DNA from: CAXXOK01 sp963674895
Lineage (GTDB): Bacteria; Bacillota; Clostridia; Christensenellales; Aristaeellaceae
Direction of reading: 5' to 3'
Length of the DNA: 64,000 bases
Assembly (NCBI GenBank): GCA_963674895.2
Contig: CAXXCY010000003.1
Coordinates: 558,001 to 622,000, forward strand
Shown in pieces: positions 50,303 to 59,528 of this stretch. The notes beneath the pieces were generated by a model, which made no database searches, had not been told where the DNA came from, and was given only the letters and a program-made list of their open reading frames with translations. Within the stretch, counting starts at the first letter, position 1; every line of letters starts with the position of its first letter. The position numbers were made by a program, and so were the translations under genes.

Positions 50303-51988
50303 ATGGCTTATCGTGCGTTATACCGTGAATGGAGGCCGAATACATTTTCCGAGGTCATCGGCCAGAACGCCGTTGTAAAAACGCTGCTTCGGCAGATCAC
50401 AACGGGCAGGATCGCGCACGCGTACCTGTTCTGCGGCTCCAAGGGAACGGGGAAAACGACGCTGGCCAAGATCATGAGCCGCGCGATCAATTGCCTGAAT
50501 CCGCAGGACGGCGAGCCCTGCGGCGTATGCGAGGTGTGCAAGGCCATCCAGTCTGAAAGCACGCTGGACGTGCTGGAGCTGGACGCGGCCAGCAACAACT
50601 CCGTGGACAACGTCCGCGACCTCCTGGAGCAGGTGCGCTATCCCGCGCAGGTGGGGAAATACAAGGTCTATATCATTGATGAAGTCCATATGCTGTCCAC
50701 CGCGGCCTTCAACGCGCTGCTCAAAACCTTGGAAGAGCCGCCGGAGCATGTGGTCTTTATTTTAGCCACCACGGAGCCGCAGCGGATACCGGCCACGATC
50801 TTAAGCAGGGTGCAGCGGTTTGATATCTCGCGCATTCCGGCGGCCTTGATTCAGGAACGCATGGAAAAGGCGCTGGACCGCCTGCATATCGGCGCGGACA
50901 GCGAGGCGCTGCAGATGATCGCGCGCGCCGCGGAGGGCGCGATGCGCGACGCCTGGAGCATCCTGGACATGGCGGTTTCCGCCGCCGTGAATGACCGGAT
51001 CACCGTGGAAATCGTACGCGATATATTGGGCGCGGCGGATAAGGATTTCCTGTTTGCCTTTGCCGACGCCCTGGCCGGGCGGGATACCGGCGGCGTGATG
51101 GAGCAGATAGACCTGCTGTTTCGCGGCGGGTATGAGGCGCAGGTATTCCTGCGGGAGATGACGCGCCATATGCGGGCTCTGATGATCGTGAAGGTGGTCA
51201 AAGAGGGGGCGGCGGCGCTGCTGCAGATTACGGAAGAGGACGAGCAGCGCTATCGCAAACAGACGAAGAATTTTTCCCAGGAGCGCCTGATCCGCATCAT
51301 GAACGGCTTTATGACGGCGGACAGCGAGCTTCGCTATGCGTCCTCGCCGCGCATCGGGCTGGAAATCGCAGCTCTGAAGGCCTGCCGGGAGGAGACGGGC
51401 GAAGACTATACAGCGCTTGCCGAACGGATCGCGGAACTGGAGATGAAGGTCAGGGAACTCCCGGAAGCGGCAGCCGAACAGAGACAGAAAGCGCCCATGG
51501 GCGGCGGCGGCCTGCAAAGCGCAGCCCCAGAAGACAGCGTACTGGAACTTCACGCACAGTCTGCCGATTTGCCAAAAGAGCCTGCAATGCCGGACCGACC
51601 AACAGAGGAGGCTGACACGCGTCCGGCAATACGGGACGCGGTACAAAACGAAGACGAGATTTGGAAATCGGCGCTCAAGCTGCTCGCCGCTGCGGAGCCT
51701 GTGCTTTGCAGCCTGATTAAGCGGGAACGCTTTATCGGTGCGAGGGAGAACGTGTTTACCGTACAGGTGCCGCAGGAACGAAAGGGATTCTCGTTTGCCA
51801 GCCTCAAGAAACGGGATAAGATGGACCTGGTTTCCAAAGCGCTCAGCGAAGCCGCCGGCCGCCCGATGCTCTTTGACGTCGTTTTGGAAGGTGCGGCGGA
51901 ACAGAAGGCAAGCGTGCGGGAGAATATCCAAACACTGGCCGAAACGGTCGGCAGGGATTTGCTGCAAATCGACGAAACGGAGGACTGA
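50303..51988 (+). CDS. dnaX: DNA polymerase III subunits gamma/tau
   Basis: 561 residues. Clamp-loader ATPase: Walker A GSKGTGKT (45-52), zinc cysteines 64, 73, 76 and 79 (NCLNPQDGEPCGVCEVC), IIDEVHMLS Walker B, and sensor residues. The C-terminal part after about 375 is Ala/Glu-rich and then forms the tau-type domain. RBS GGAGG. The recR/ybaB genes usually next to dnaX in Bacillota are not here; rsmA follows instead. Confidence 0.96.
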   Translation: MAYRALYREWRPNTFSEVIGQNAVVKTLLRQITTGRIAHAYLFCGSKGTGKTTLAKIMSRAINCLNPQDGEPCGVCEVCKAIQSESTLDVLELDAASNNSVDNVRDLLEQVRYPAQVGKYKVYIIDEVHMLSTAAFNALLKTLEEPPEHVVFILATTEPQRIPATILSRVQRFDISRIPAALIQERMEKALDRLHIGADSEALQMIARAAEGAMRDAWSILDMAVSAAVNDRITVEIVRDILGAADKDFLFAFADALAGRDTGGVMEQIDLLFRGGYEAQVFLREMTRHMRALMIVKVVKEGAAALLQITEEDEQRYRKQTKNFSQERLIRIMNGFMTADSELRYASSPRIGLEIAALKACREETGEDYTALAERIAELEMKVRELPEAAAEQRQKAPMGGGGLQSAAPEDSVLELHAQSADLPKEPAMPDRPTEEADTRPAIRDAVQNEDEIWKSALKLLAAAEPVLCSLIKRERFIGARENVFTVQVPQERKGFSFASLKKRDKMDLVSKALSEAAGRPMLFDVVLEGAAEQKASVRENIQTLAETVGRDLLQIDETED

Positions 51989-51995
51989 CTTGAAA

Positions 51996-52850
51996 ATGCG
52001 CCGCCAGGCAGATAACCATACACGCCCCGCTGTTCAGCACAAACACGATCTTGGACAGCATTTTTTATATGATACGGAATTGCTGCGCTCGCTGGTCGGG
52101 AAGACCGCGCTGACAAGCGACGACCAGGTGCTCGAAATCGGCGCGGGCGCGGGCACGCTCACCCGCGTATTATGCCAAACCGCCGCGCGTGTTACGGCCG
52201 TCGAGGTGGACGGGGCTTTGGTACCGCAGCTTATGGAGCTTGCGGCGGAATACCCCAACCTGACGGTTATCCGGAGCGATATCCGCAAGCTGGATCTGCG
52301 GGAGCTGAAGCTTGCGGAAGGGTTTCTGTTGATCGCCAACATTCCCTACAGCATTACGTCCCAGATTTTCGATCTGTTTTGGGGCAAAGAGTACCCGGTC
52401 CGGCAGATGTCCGTGATGGTACAAAAAGAGGTGGCGGACAAGCTGACCGCCACCCCTGGTGACAAGGCATACGGGCTGATGAGCGTCAGGTGCAGGTTCT
52501 ACTGTGAACCGGAAATCATCGCACAGGTGCCCGCGTCCGCCTTTACGCCGCCTCCGAAGGTGGACAGCGCGTTTGTAAACCTTACGTTTCGCAGCGCGCC
52601 GCCGGCTCAAGTGCTTGACGAACCGCTTCTCTGGCGGCTCGTCAGGGCAAGCTACAGGCTTCGCCGGAAAACTCTGCTCAACGCGCTGAAAACCGCTGTC
52701 GCGGTCCCGCCGGAAGCACTGGAGGAAATCCTGGAGCGCATGGCGCTGCCGCAGTCCGTTCGCGGCGAGGTACTGAGCGTCGGGCAATGGATTGCGCTGG
52801 CAAACGCGATACACACTGGAAACAGGATTGAAAATGCAAATCAACCATAG
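51996..52850 (+). CDS. rsmA: 16S rRNA dimethyladenosine transferase
   Basis: 284 residues from ATG 51996. A TTG at 51990 is closer to the GGAGGA at 51979-51984 and is possible. Dimethylates the two adenines in the 3' end loop of 16S rRNA during 30S assembly. SAM site EIGAGAGTLT (47-56), LIANIPYSIT catalytic N-x-P-Y motif, and FTPPPKVDSAFV. HDLGQHFLYD is the typical start (usually K-x-LGQNFL). It follows dnaX by only 7 bp and is probably coupled. Confidence 0.95.
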   Translation: MRRQADNHTRPAVQHKHDLGQHFLYDTELLRSLVGKTALTSDDQVLEIGAGAGTLTRVLCQTAARVTAVEVDGALVPQLMELAAEYPNLTVIRSDIRKLDLRELKLAEGFLLIANIPYSITSQIFDLFWGKEYPVRQMSVMVQKEVADKLTATPGDKAYGLMSVRCRFYCEPEIIAQVPASAFTPPPKVDSAFVNLTFRSAPPAQVLDEPLLWRLVRASYRLRRKTLLNALKTAVAVPPEALEEILERMALPQSVRGEVLSVGQWIALANAIHTGNRIENANQP

Positions 52851-52905
52851 GGAAACGGCGAATAAAAACCTGTGTGAATGAATATGATAGGCTAGAATCA
52901 AATCA

Positions 52906-52957
52906 CGCCTGTGCCATCCTTGACGTAGCGTTGCTACTGCTTCGGATGGCGCAGGCG
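52906..52957. repeat. Long imperfect hairpin between rsmA and the secreted-protein gene
   Basis: CGCCTGTGCCATCC (52906-52919) pairs with GGATGGCGCAGGCG (52944-52957): 14 pairs with a single G-T. The loop holds a second small stem GTAGC-GTT-GCTAC. There is no U-tract on either side. Sits in the gap between convergent genes. It may act as a terminator-like barrier or be a copy of a dispersed palindromic repeat. Confidence 0.75.
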
Positions 52958-53014
52958 CGATACGGCGGAACGATATCCGGCGGGATACTGGGGACTTAAG
53001 TGCCGTTTACCGGT

Positions 53015-54469
53015 CTAATATGAGCCCATCCCCTGCATTAAGGAATCACTGATATCCGGAGGCAGATTGTCGATGAGGGTAAGGACCGTCATCATCAGGC
53101 TCTGCTGCATGCCCTCCATATAAGCGTTGAGCTCGTCTTCCGTCATCTGCGCCAACTGCACGGATGTTTCGGGGGCCGCGCTTTGCAAATCGGAGAAGAA
53201 GCCGCTGTCCGGCTGTGTCACGGTTGTAAACCGCAGGGAAAGCAGATCCGTTTGGCCCAGGGCCGCCTTGATGCCGGTTGCGTCGCCTGCTCCGGCGAAT
53301 AGGCTGATAACGGTATCCGTAGTATTCCCCGCAATCGCCTGATCAAAAATCACAAGCGCGGTGTTCGAACTGCCAGAATAGGTGTCGTCAACCGTGAACG
53401 AGAGCTCGCCTGTTTTCCGGTCGGCCTGCGACGTATCAAAGCCCAAAGCGATGGATACGATCGATTCGCCGTCCATGGTATTGATCAGGTAGTTGCCCGT
53501 GACGAAATCATCGCCGAGATAGAGGGAGCCGGACTGATTGAGGATTTCGTTGTCACCCTCATTGAACAGGACAGACAGTTGGTAAAACTCCGCCTGTTCG
53601 ACGGTCGTTTTGGTCAGCTTCACGGTGACGCCCATGTTGCTTGTACTGTCGTCGTAGTTATCCATGGAGCCGCTTACGACGAGCTCAAACGCCACAAACA
53701 TCTCATCTTTCGTATACTTGGTCACGGTGACGGCAACATTGGCTTCCTCGAGGGACTGTTTCACCTCGTCAAGCTGCGCCTGTACTTCAGCCGCCACTTC
53801 TTCCTCGGTGAGGGAAGGAGAGGACATCCGGAGCTGGCTGCTGATTTGGTTGTAAACGAAGGGCAGATCAACCGCCTTCATCAGCTCGTCCTTCGTCAGA
53901 ACGATAACGGATTTCTGGTCGGCCACGTCGCTGCCGTCCAGCGTGAACGAGCCGGTTTCCACGGTTTCCAGTGCTTCCACTTCGCTGATGTAATCAAGCA
54001 TTGCCTGGTCGACGCCCATCATATCAAGCGCTTGCGAATCCGTCATCGAGCCGTCCAGCATCGACTGCAGCGTAGCCGGATTGAACATCCCGCTCATCTC
54101 GCCCAGCTCCGGATTGTTTTCCAACTGCTCCATGGCCAGCTCCATCAGGTCGTCCCAGCTGAAATACAAAGGCGTCGTACCCAGCGCGTTGCTTTGCACA
54201 TAAAACCCGTTTTCCACAAACCGGAACAGGCTTTGCAGCGTATCCACGTCGTTGAACATCAGCGAAAACGAGCCGTAGCCCTCCGGCATGGAGTGAATAC
54301 GGATGGCGGCGGTTTCGCAGATCTGCGTGAGCGTTGTATCATCGCTGAGCAGCGATCCGGGCTTGCAGGTGATCGTGGTGACGGTTTCGGTGCCTTCTGC
54401 GATTGCGGTCGTGAAGCCGAAGACCAGCAAAACGAGACAGACGATCAAAATCAAACTTTTGTTTTTCAT
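53015..54469 (-). CDS. Secreted protein of unknown function
   Basis: 484 residues. Signal peptide MKNKSLILIVCLVLLVFGFTTAIAEG with an AIA-E type I site and no lipobox, so exported and probably released or wall-associated. The mature part is acidic, rich in Ser/Thr/Leu/Met, with alternating beta-like stretches (TVTKYTKDEMFVAFELVVSG, GSLYLGDDFVTGNY) and helical segments around 210-245. I recognise no family; the layout recalls large solute-binding or lipoprotein-like beta folds. RBS GAGGAGGATATCC. It is separate from wecB/capG by 115 bp and has its own weak promoter. Confidence 0.8.
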   Translation of the reverse strand: MKNKSLILIVCLVLLVFGFTTAIAEGTETVTTITCKPGSLLSDDTTLTQICETAAIRIHSMPEGYGSFSLMFNDVDTLQSLFRFVENGFYVQSNALGTTPLYFSWDDLMELAMEQLENNPELGEMSGMFNPATLQSMLDGSMTDSQALDMMGVDQAMLDYISEVEALETVETGSFTLDGSDVADQKSVIVLTKDELMKAVDLPFVYNQISSQLRMSSPSLTEEEVAAEVQAQLDEVKQSLEEANVAVTVTKYTKDEMFVAFELVVSGSMDNYDDSTSNMGVTVKLTKTTVEQAEFYQLSVLFNEGDNEILNQSGSLYLGDDFVTGNYLINTMDGESIVSIALGFDTSQADRKTGELSFTVDDTYSGSSNTALVIFDQAIAGNTTDTVISLFAGAGDATGIKAALGQTDLLSLRFTTVTQPDSGFFSDLQSAAPETSVQLAQMTEDELNAYMEGMQQSLMMTVLTLIDNLPPDISDSLMQGMGSY

Positions 54470-54509
54470 TTGGATATCCTCCTCGAATTTTATTCGAACT
54501 TACGCATAC

Positions 54510-54539
54510 AGTATACACGATCCAGGATGTTTTTGCGAA
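54510..54539 (-). promoter_or_regulatory. Weak candidate promoter for the secreted-protein gene
   Basis: Minus strand: TTCGCA (54539-54534), 18 bp, TATACT (54515-54510). The -10 is good, the -35 poor. Confidence 0.4.
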
Positions 54540-54584
54540 AGAATCTGCGCACAAACAGACAAACTCCGCGTTAAGTGTCGCTGC

Positions 54585-55727
54585 TTATGCCTCTGAGCCC
54601 GGCGATTGAAGCCATACGGTCTGCCTGACGATGGGCGTGTAGCTCTGGATGATTTTCACGACTTTTACGGAAACGTTACCGTCCGCATAATCTGCGGGCA
54701 TGGCGCGCGGTTCCTTCACGGCGTGCATGGCGACGGCGAGTTCCACAGCCTGCGATATGCTTTGCTTTGTGATTCCGCCGATCACGACCGTGCCTTTGTC
54801 CAATACCTCGGGCCGCTCCGTGGAGGTGCGGATCAGCACGCCGCAGAAGTTGAGCATGGCGCTTTCCTCGCTGAGCGTACCGCTGTCGGACAGCACGACG
54901 AGGCTGTGAAGCTGCAGGTGGTTGTAATCAAAGAAACCCAGCGGCTTGATGTTTTGCACCAGCGGATGAAACCTGAACTGCCGTTGCTTGATAAACTTGA
55001 GCGAGCGCGGATGGGTGGAATAGATGACAGGTACCTGATAAAGTTCCGCCATATGGTTGATCGCAGTCATCAGGGATATAAAATTCTCACCGATATCAAT
55101 GTTCTCCTCGCGGTGCGCGGAAACAAGGATATACCGTCCGTGTTCCAGCGACAGGCGCTTGAGCACGTCGCTTGCCTCGATCTGCGGCATCGCATCCGTA
55201 AGCACCTCGCGCATCGGCGAACCCGTAACGAAGATCGTCTTGCCGTCAATGCCCTCCGCCAGCAGGTAACGCCTGCCGTGTTCGGTATAGGGGAGGTTGA
55301 CGTCGCTGATATGATCGACGATTTTGCGGTTGATCATCTCGCTGACGTTCCAATCCCAGCAGCGGTTGCCGGCTTCCATATGGAAGATCGGAATTTTGAG
55401 CCGTTTGGCGGAGATGGCGGAAAGCGCGCTGTTGGTATCACCCAGTATCAGCACCGCGTCCGGCTGCTCCTTTTTGAGCACGCGGTAGCTTTCAGCGACG
55501 ATCTTGCCCATAGTCTCGCCCAGATCCGCGCCGACGGCGTCCAGATAGTAATCGGGGCTGCGCAGCTGCAGGTCCTGAAAGAAGATTCCGTTCAATTCGG
55601 GATCAAAATTCTGGCCCGTGTGCACAATCACATGATCGAAATACCGGTCGGCGCAGCGGATGACGGCGGACAGGCGGATGATTTCCGGACGCGTGCCCAG
55701 AATGGTCATTAATTTGAGCTTGCTCAT
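54585..55727 (-). CDS. UDP-N-acetylglucosamine 2-epimerase family protein, CapG/FnlC-like
   Basis: 380 residues. Non-hydrolysing epimerase fold: MTILGTRPEIIRLSAVIR, HTGQNFDPELNGIFF, ILGDTNSALSAISAKR, VSAHREENID and LSDSGTLSEESAM. The motif FHMEAGNRCWDW and the neighbouring capF point to the CapG/FnlC branch, which makes UDP-N-acetyl-L-fucosamine by 2-epimerising the CapF product. It lies 27 bp after capF. The alternative is a plain WecB. The first enzyme, CapE, is not in the cluster. Confidence 0.85.
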   Translation of the reverse strand: MSKLKLMTILGTRPEIIRLSAVIRCADRYFDHVIVHTGQNFDPELNGIFFQDLQLRSPDYYLDAVGADLGETMGKIVAESYRVLKKEQPDAVLILGDTNSALSAISAKRLKIPIFHMEAGNRCWDWNVSEMINRKIVDHISDVNLPYTEHGRRYLLAEGIDGKTIFVTGSPMREVLTDAMPQIEASDVLKRLSLEHGRYILVSAHREENIDIGENFISLMTAINHMAELYQVPVIYSTHPRSLKFIKQRQFRFHPLVQNIKPLGFFDYNHLQLHSLVVLSDSGTLSEESAMLNFCGVLIRTSTERPEVLDKGTVVIGGITKQSISQAVELAVAMHAVKEPRAMPADYADGNVSVKVVKIIQSYTPIVRQTVWLQSPGSEA

Positions 55728-55754
55728 ACGATCTCATCTCCGAACGGTTTTACG

Positions 55755-56861
55755 TTAAAAATCCTGGCGGTAGGTATCCGCACGGTCAGGATCAAACACC
55801 TCGCTGGCCCACATCAGCGTTACCAGATCATGCTCGCCGGTATTCTCGATGATGTGCACGTATCCCGGGGGCACGTCGACCACGGTGACGGTCTCGCCGC
55901 TTACTGCATAGGAATATATACGCTCCTCGAAGGGACTGCGGAAGCGGACAATGCCGCAGCCCGATACCACGACGAACTTCTCGTGCTTGGATTGGTGCCA
56001 GTGCGACCCCTTGCTGACGCCCGGTTTGGTCACGTTTACGCTGATCTGCCCGTAGCTGCCCATGTGCAGCAGTTCGGCAAAGCTGCCCCTCGCGTCCGCG
56101 TGCGTTTTGGGCGTATAGGCAAGCCGGTCAGGAGGCAGAAAGCTTTGGTAGGTCGCAAACAGCTTGCTCACGAAGGGATCGTGTTGGTCCGGCAGGTTGA
56201 GGGTTCCGGGGATGGAACTGAACTCCGTGAGCAGCGACACAATTCTCCGAAGCGTCGCCTCATGTTCCGGGCCGGCGGTGCAGAAGCCGCCGGCGCCATA
56301 GGTGGGGGCATCGGCCAAGGCGCGCAGGAATTCCGCGATCACGTCGTCGATATAGATCAGGCGGACTACGGTATCCGGGTCGGCCACTGTAATCGGCAGC
56401 CCGCGCGCGATGTTGTGGCAGAAGGTCGCCACAGCGCTGTTATAGTTGGGCCGGCTCCACTTGCCGAAAACATTGGTCAGCCGGTAGATATAAACGGGGG
56501 AGTGAGCGCGTTCCCGGTAGCGCCGGACGGCGTTTTCGGCCAGCAGCTTGCTCCGGCCGTACGGATTGTTAAGCGCTGCCTGGGTACTGGAGGAGATCAG
56601 CACCGGTGGACGCTTGCCGTTTAAAAGCACGCCCAGCAGCTTTTCGGTAAAATCGGCGTTGCCCGTTTGAAACTCCGCGTCGTCCCTGGGGCGGTTGACA
56701 CCCGCAAGATGAAACACAAAGTCCGCGTGCGTGCCGGCGTCAATCAGTTCCCCGTCTGACGATTGCACATCGATCAGGAACAGGCGGTGGTCAAGCTGCC
56801 GCAGGGCGGCGCGCAAATTGCGGCCGATAAAGCCGTCCGCGCCGGTGATGAGCAAATTCAC
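55755..56861 (-). CDS. CapF-like reductase with C-terminal cupin
   Basis: 368 residues from GTG 56861 (MNLLITGADGFIGRNL). A GTG four codons upstream is too close to the AAGGAAGG sequence, so the inner start is preferred. N-terminal SDR domain (about 1-245; YGRSK catalytic pair, GKWSRPNYNSAVATFCHN) and C-terminal cupin (about 255-368) with zinc-type His motif SKGSHWHQSKHEKFVV. This two-domain build is specific to CapF/FnlB, the bifunctional enzyme of UDP-L-FucNAc synthesis. In an operon rex-vanW-capF-capG. Confidence 0.88.
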   Translation of the reverse strand: MNLLITGADGFIGRNLRAALRQLDHRLFLIDVQSSDGELIDAGTHADFVFHLAGVNRPRDDAEFQTGNADFTEKLLGVLLNGKRPPVLISSSTQAALNNPYGRSKLLAENAVRRYRERAHSPVYIYRLTNVFGKWSRPNYNSAVATFCHNIARGLPITVADPDTVVRLIYIDDVIAEFLRALADAPTYGAGGFCTAGPEHEATLRRIVSLLTEFSSIPGTLNLPDQHDPFVSKLFATYQSFLPPDRLAYTPKTHADARGSFAELLHMGSYGQISVNVTKPGVSKGSHWHQSKHEKFVVVSGCGIVRFRSPFEERIYSYAVSGETVTVVDVPPGYVHIIENTGEHDLVTLMWASEVFDPDRADTYRQDF

Positions 56862-56922
56862 GGCAGGTTCCACCTTCCTTCAGGAACATCATACCCGATG
56901 AAAACGGGGCGGGTCAAGAGAA

Positions 56923-58662
56923 TCAGTTATACTCAAACGTCCGCTGGTAGGCGCGGTACGTGGACGAATGCAAGAATTCCCGCTTGAATTCCGCGCCGTT
57001 TTGGTACCATACCTTATAGGTGTCCACCACGTACCCGGTCCGCATTTTGATGGTTTCTTCGCTGGTGCCCGGAGGCAATTCCGGATTGTATACGTAGAGC
57101 ACTTCGGTGGATGGATAAATGGTTTTGGTCACGGTGGACGAGAGATCGATCGTCACGTTATCGCCAAGCGATTTGCCCCAGATTTCGGCGGTGCACTGCC
57201 GGTCCTTATAATAGGCGATAACGAATATCGGCGTATCCGTATTGTTTTTGAATTTGAAATCAAGATTGGGCCAGTTCACGGTCGCATCCTCGCCCTTGTT
57301 CACATAGGTGCTCGGCCAGGCGTGCGGGCTCCGGCTTACGATTTGCAGGTTCGCGCGCGCCACGGCGTTAAAGAGCGTGGAGCTGACCTGGCAGATACCG
57401 CCGCCGACCTCGTCGATCAGCTGGCCGCCCGCGATAGCGCCGGCTTCCCGGTATCCGCGGGCAAGAGTACGCTCTCCTACGACGGTGTTGAAGCTGAACG
57501 TTTGGTCCGGCAGCAGCACCGTACCGTTGATCGTTTGGCAGGCAAGATTGATGTTGGAGTTCCGGTTGCTGTCCGAGGAGGTTTTGGTCGTGAAGGCGGC
57601 GATCATTTTGAAGGTGCTTTCCAAATCCTCCTTGGTGACCGTCGGGAGGGTGAGTGTCGGCGAAACGGTGATCGAGCGGTTGGTAACGCCCTGTTCGAGC
57701 ATCGAGACGACCTGGTTGTACAGCGCCTCGCCGTCGATGGTCACGCCGGGCTGATCGGCGGAGAAGGTAAAGGTGCGGGTATTGAAATCAAAGCTCACGA
57801 TCTGGGAATCGATGGGATCGCGGGTCACGTAGCGCTCGATCTCATCGACGATGGTCTGTACGGACGCATAGTCATACGCCTGCTTGCTTTGGATAGAAAC
57901 GTAATTCTCACGCAAATCCATCACGGCGTCCGCGCGCTCCCGGAACGGCGTTCGCTGGGTCAGCTGAATTCCGGTCGTATTCTGGCGCCCGATCGCATAT
58001 GCTTTGAGCAGCGCGCCGTTGATATCCCTGTGTGCGGACACGTTTTGGTTGTTCAGGGTCCACGCCTTGTCGCCGATATTGATCGACAGGGTAAAGGAAG
58101 AGGACGCGGTGTTCTCGTCCCCGAGCGCTTCCTTGGCTTCGCCTGGCGTCATGCCGCCGACGTGTATACCGTCGACGAACACGCCCGGATAAATGACGTC
58201 CTGCTGAAGATAGTTGCGGTAGCGCTTGTAGCTGAGCACGACGTCGCTGTCATACCTGAGCAGCTCGCCGTTGATAAACGCGTAATTGTCCAGATTCGTC
58301 CAGAAGTAGCCCGCGAGCTGGGGCATCATCAGAACGCCTATGCCCGCGACGCAGAGAAAGCAAAACACGATCACGGCGATATAGACGGAAAGCAGCACCG
58401 CGCGTACTTTCTGACGTTTTATTTTAACCGGGTCCTCGGGAAGGCGCTTCTGCGCGAATGGGTTATGGCCGATCGGAGACGCGTGGGTCAGGGGCTGTTC
58501 TACGGAAAGACGGTCCAGCGGTTCATCCCAGGCGGCGATATCGTCAAAACTGCAGTCCATCCGGTCCGTGCTGTCGGGGATGGAGCCGTCGATATAGTGC
58601 GACGCGGACTGCGAACTGTGCGGGGTGTACGCGGACGAAGGATTGGAATTCTGGTCCGTCAT
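56923..58662 (-). CDS. VanW family membrane protein
   Basis: 579 residues. Disordered polar N-terminus (1-85), one membrane helix (about 88-115), then an extracytoplasmic region with a peptidoglycan-binding type 4-like segment (about 250-345) and the VanW domain (about 385-520: FSFNTVVGERTLARGYREAG, GGGICQVSSTLFNAV, SPHAWPSTYV). The C-terminal 60 residues look like a short G5-type beta domain. YoaR-like VanW proteins are common in Bacillota; their exact role in the wall is unknown. Downstream of rex by 42 bp. Confidence 0.88.
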   Translation of the reverse strand: MTDQNSNPSSAYTPHSSQSASHYIDGSIPDSTDRMDCSFDDIAAWDEPLDRLSVEQPLTHASPIGHNPFAQKRLPEDPVKIKRQKVRAVLLSVYIAVIVFCFLCVAGIGVLMMPQLAGYFWTNLDNYAFINGELLRYDSDVVLSYKRYRNYLQQDVIYPGVFVDGIHVGGMTPGEAKEALGDENTASSSFTLSINIGDKAWTLNNQNVSAHRDINGALLKAYAIGRQNTTGIQLTQRTPFRERADAVMDLRENYVSIQSKQAYDYASVQTIVDEIERYVTRDPIDSQIVSFDFNTRTFTFSADQPGVTIDGEALYNQVVSMLEQGVTNRSITVSPTLTLPTVTKEDLESTFKMIAAFTTKTSSDSNRNSNINLACQTINGTVLLPDQTFSFNTVVGERTLARGYREAGAIAGGQLIDEVGGGICQVSSTLFNAVARANLQIVSRSPHAWPSTYVNKGEDATVNWPNLDFKFKNNTDTPIFVIAYYKDRQCTAEIWGKSLGDNVTIDLSSTVTKTIYPSTEVLYVYNPELPPGTSEETIKMRTGYVVDTYKVWYQNGAEFKREFLHSSTYRAYQRTFEYN

Positions 58663-58704
58663 GCAGGGCTTGGCCTCCTCTCATGCGCAGTGCGGCAAAG
58701 GCGA

Positions 58705-59340
58705 TCAGAGTTCGGTTTCGTGCTCTCTGATTCGGTAGGAGAGGATTTGAAGACCTTCTTCCAGATGCACGCTTACGATGGTGGCGCCTTTGGGAATGAT
58801 CAAATCCGTCGGAACAAAATTCCAGTATGCGTTGACGCCATGCGCAAACAGGCTGTCGACCACGGCCTGCCCGCTGGAAAAGGGAACGGCAAGCACCGCG
58901 ATATGCACGGGGTGCTGTTTGAGAAACGCTCCGATATCCGCATAATCAAGTACCGTCAGGTTGCCGATCCTCTTGCCGATTTTGGCGGGGTCCACGTCGA
59001 AAACCGCGACCGTTTCAAAATTGCTGGCACGGAACGAATCCGAAAGCGCCACGGCGCTGCCGATGTTGCCGGCTCCGATAATGATAATATTCTGCTTGTT
59101 CTCAATGCCGAGCACCTTGCCGATGTGGCGGCGAAGCTGCGGAACGGAATACCCGAAACCCTGTCGGCCTACGCCCCCGCTGCAATTGATATCCTGCCGT
59201 ATTTGGGACGCGGTCAAATCCATACGCTCGGCAAGCTCCTGGGACGATATCTGCATCACGTTGTCCGCTTCGAGCTCCTTGAGGTACCGGTAATACCGCG
59301 GCAATCTTCTGAGTACAGCTTCCGATAGTCGGCCGGCCAT
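58705..59340 (-). CDS. rex: Redox-sensing transcriptional repressor Rex
   Basis: 211 residues. Winged-helix DNA-binding domain (1 to about 78; RRLPRYYRYL, LTASQIRQDINCSGG) and a Rossmann NAD(H)-sensing domain with GAGNIGSA at 89-96. Rex releases its operators when the NADH/NAD ratio rises and so controls fermentation genes in anaerobes. It is followed by vanW, capF and capG in the same direction. A promoter is visible upstream. Confidence 0.97.
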   Translation of the reverse strand: MAGRLSEAVLRRLPRYYRYLKELEADNVMQISSQELAERMDLTASQIRQDINCSGGVGRQGFGYSVPQLRRHIGKVLGIENKQNIIIIGAGNIGSAVALSDSFRASNFETVAVFDVDPAKIGKRIGNLTVLDYADIGAFLKQHPVHIAVLAVPFSSGQAVVDSLFAHGVNAYWNFVPTDLIIPKGATIVSVHLEEGLQILSYRIREHETEL

Positions 59341-59413
59341 GAAATTTCCTCCTCTGTGAACAAGTATCCGGGGACCAGCCTGGCGCTATGCCCGGTATGT
59401 ACAGCTTTCCAAT

Positions 59414-59441
59414 ATTATACCATATGTTGTAAGCATCACAA
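59414..59441 (-). promoter_or_regulatory. Candidate rex promoter with internal dyad
   Basis: Minus strand: TTGTGA (59441-59436), 16 bp, TATAAT (59419-59414). A TTGTGA-TGC-TTACAA dyad (59427-59441) overlaps the -35. It resembles a Rex site but has 3 rather than 6 central bases. Confidence 0.55.
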
Positions 59442-59451
59442 AACGATAGAT

Positions 59452-59484
59452 GAAACAACTGACAGCGTTGCTGCCAGTTGTTTC
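59452..59484 (-). terminator. Hairpin terminator after jag
   Basis: GAAACAACTGACAGC (59452-59466) and GCTGCCAGTTGTTTC (59470-59484), 15 pairs with one mismatch and a 3-base loop, 45 bp after the jag stop. On the minus strand the arm ends in GTTTCATC, a modest U-tract. Confidence 0.65.
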
Positions 59485-59528
59485 AATCAATACGCAGACG
59501 TAATGCGTGTATAGCGACAGGGTATATG

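Noticed and set aside
56968..59328. Open frame of 786 codons antisense to vanW and rex
   Set aside because: Covers two clear genes on the minus strand; no recognisable domain.
59427..59441. Rex operator in the rex promoter
   Set aside because: TTGTGA-TGC-TTACAA has 15 bases with a 3-base centre; Rex sites have 18 bases with a 6-base centre. Left as a dyad only.
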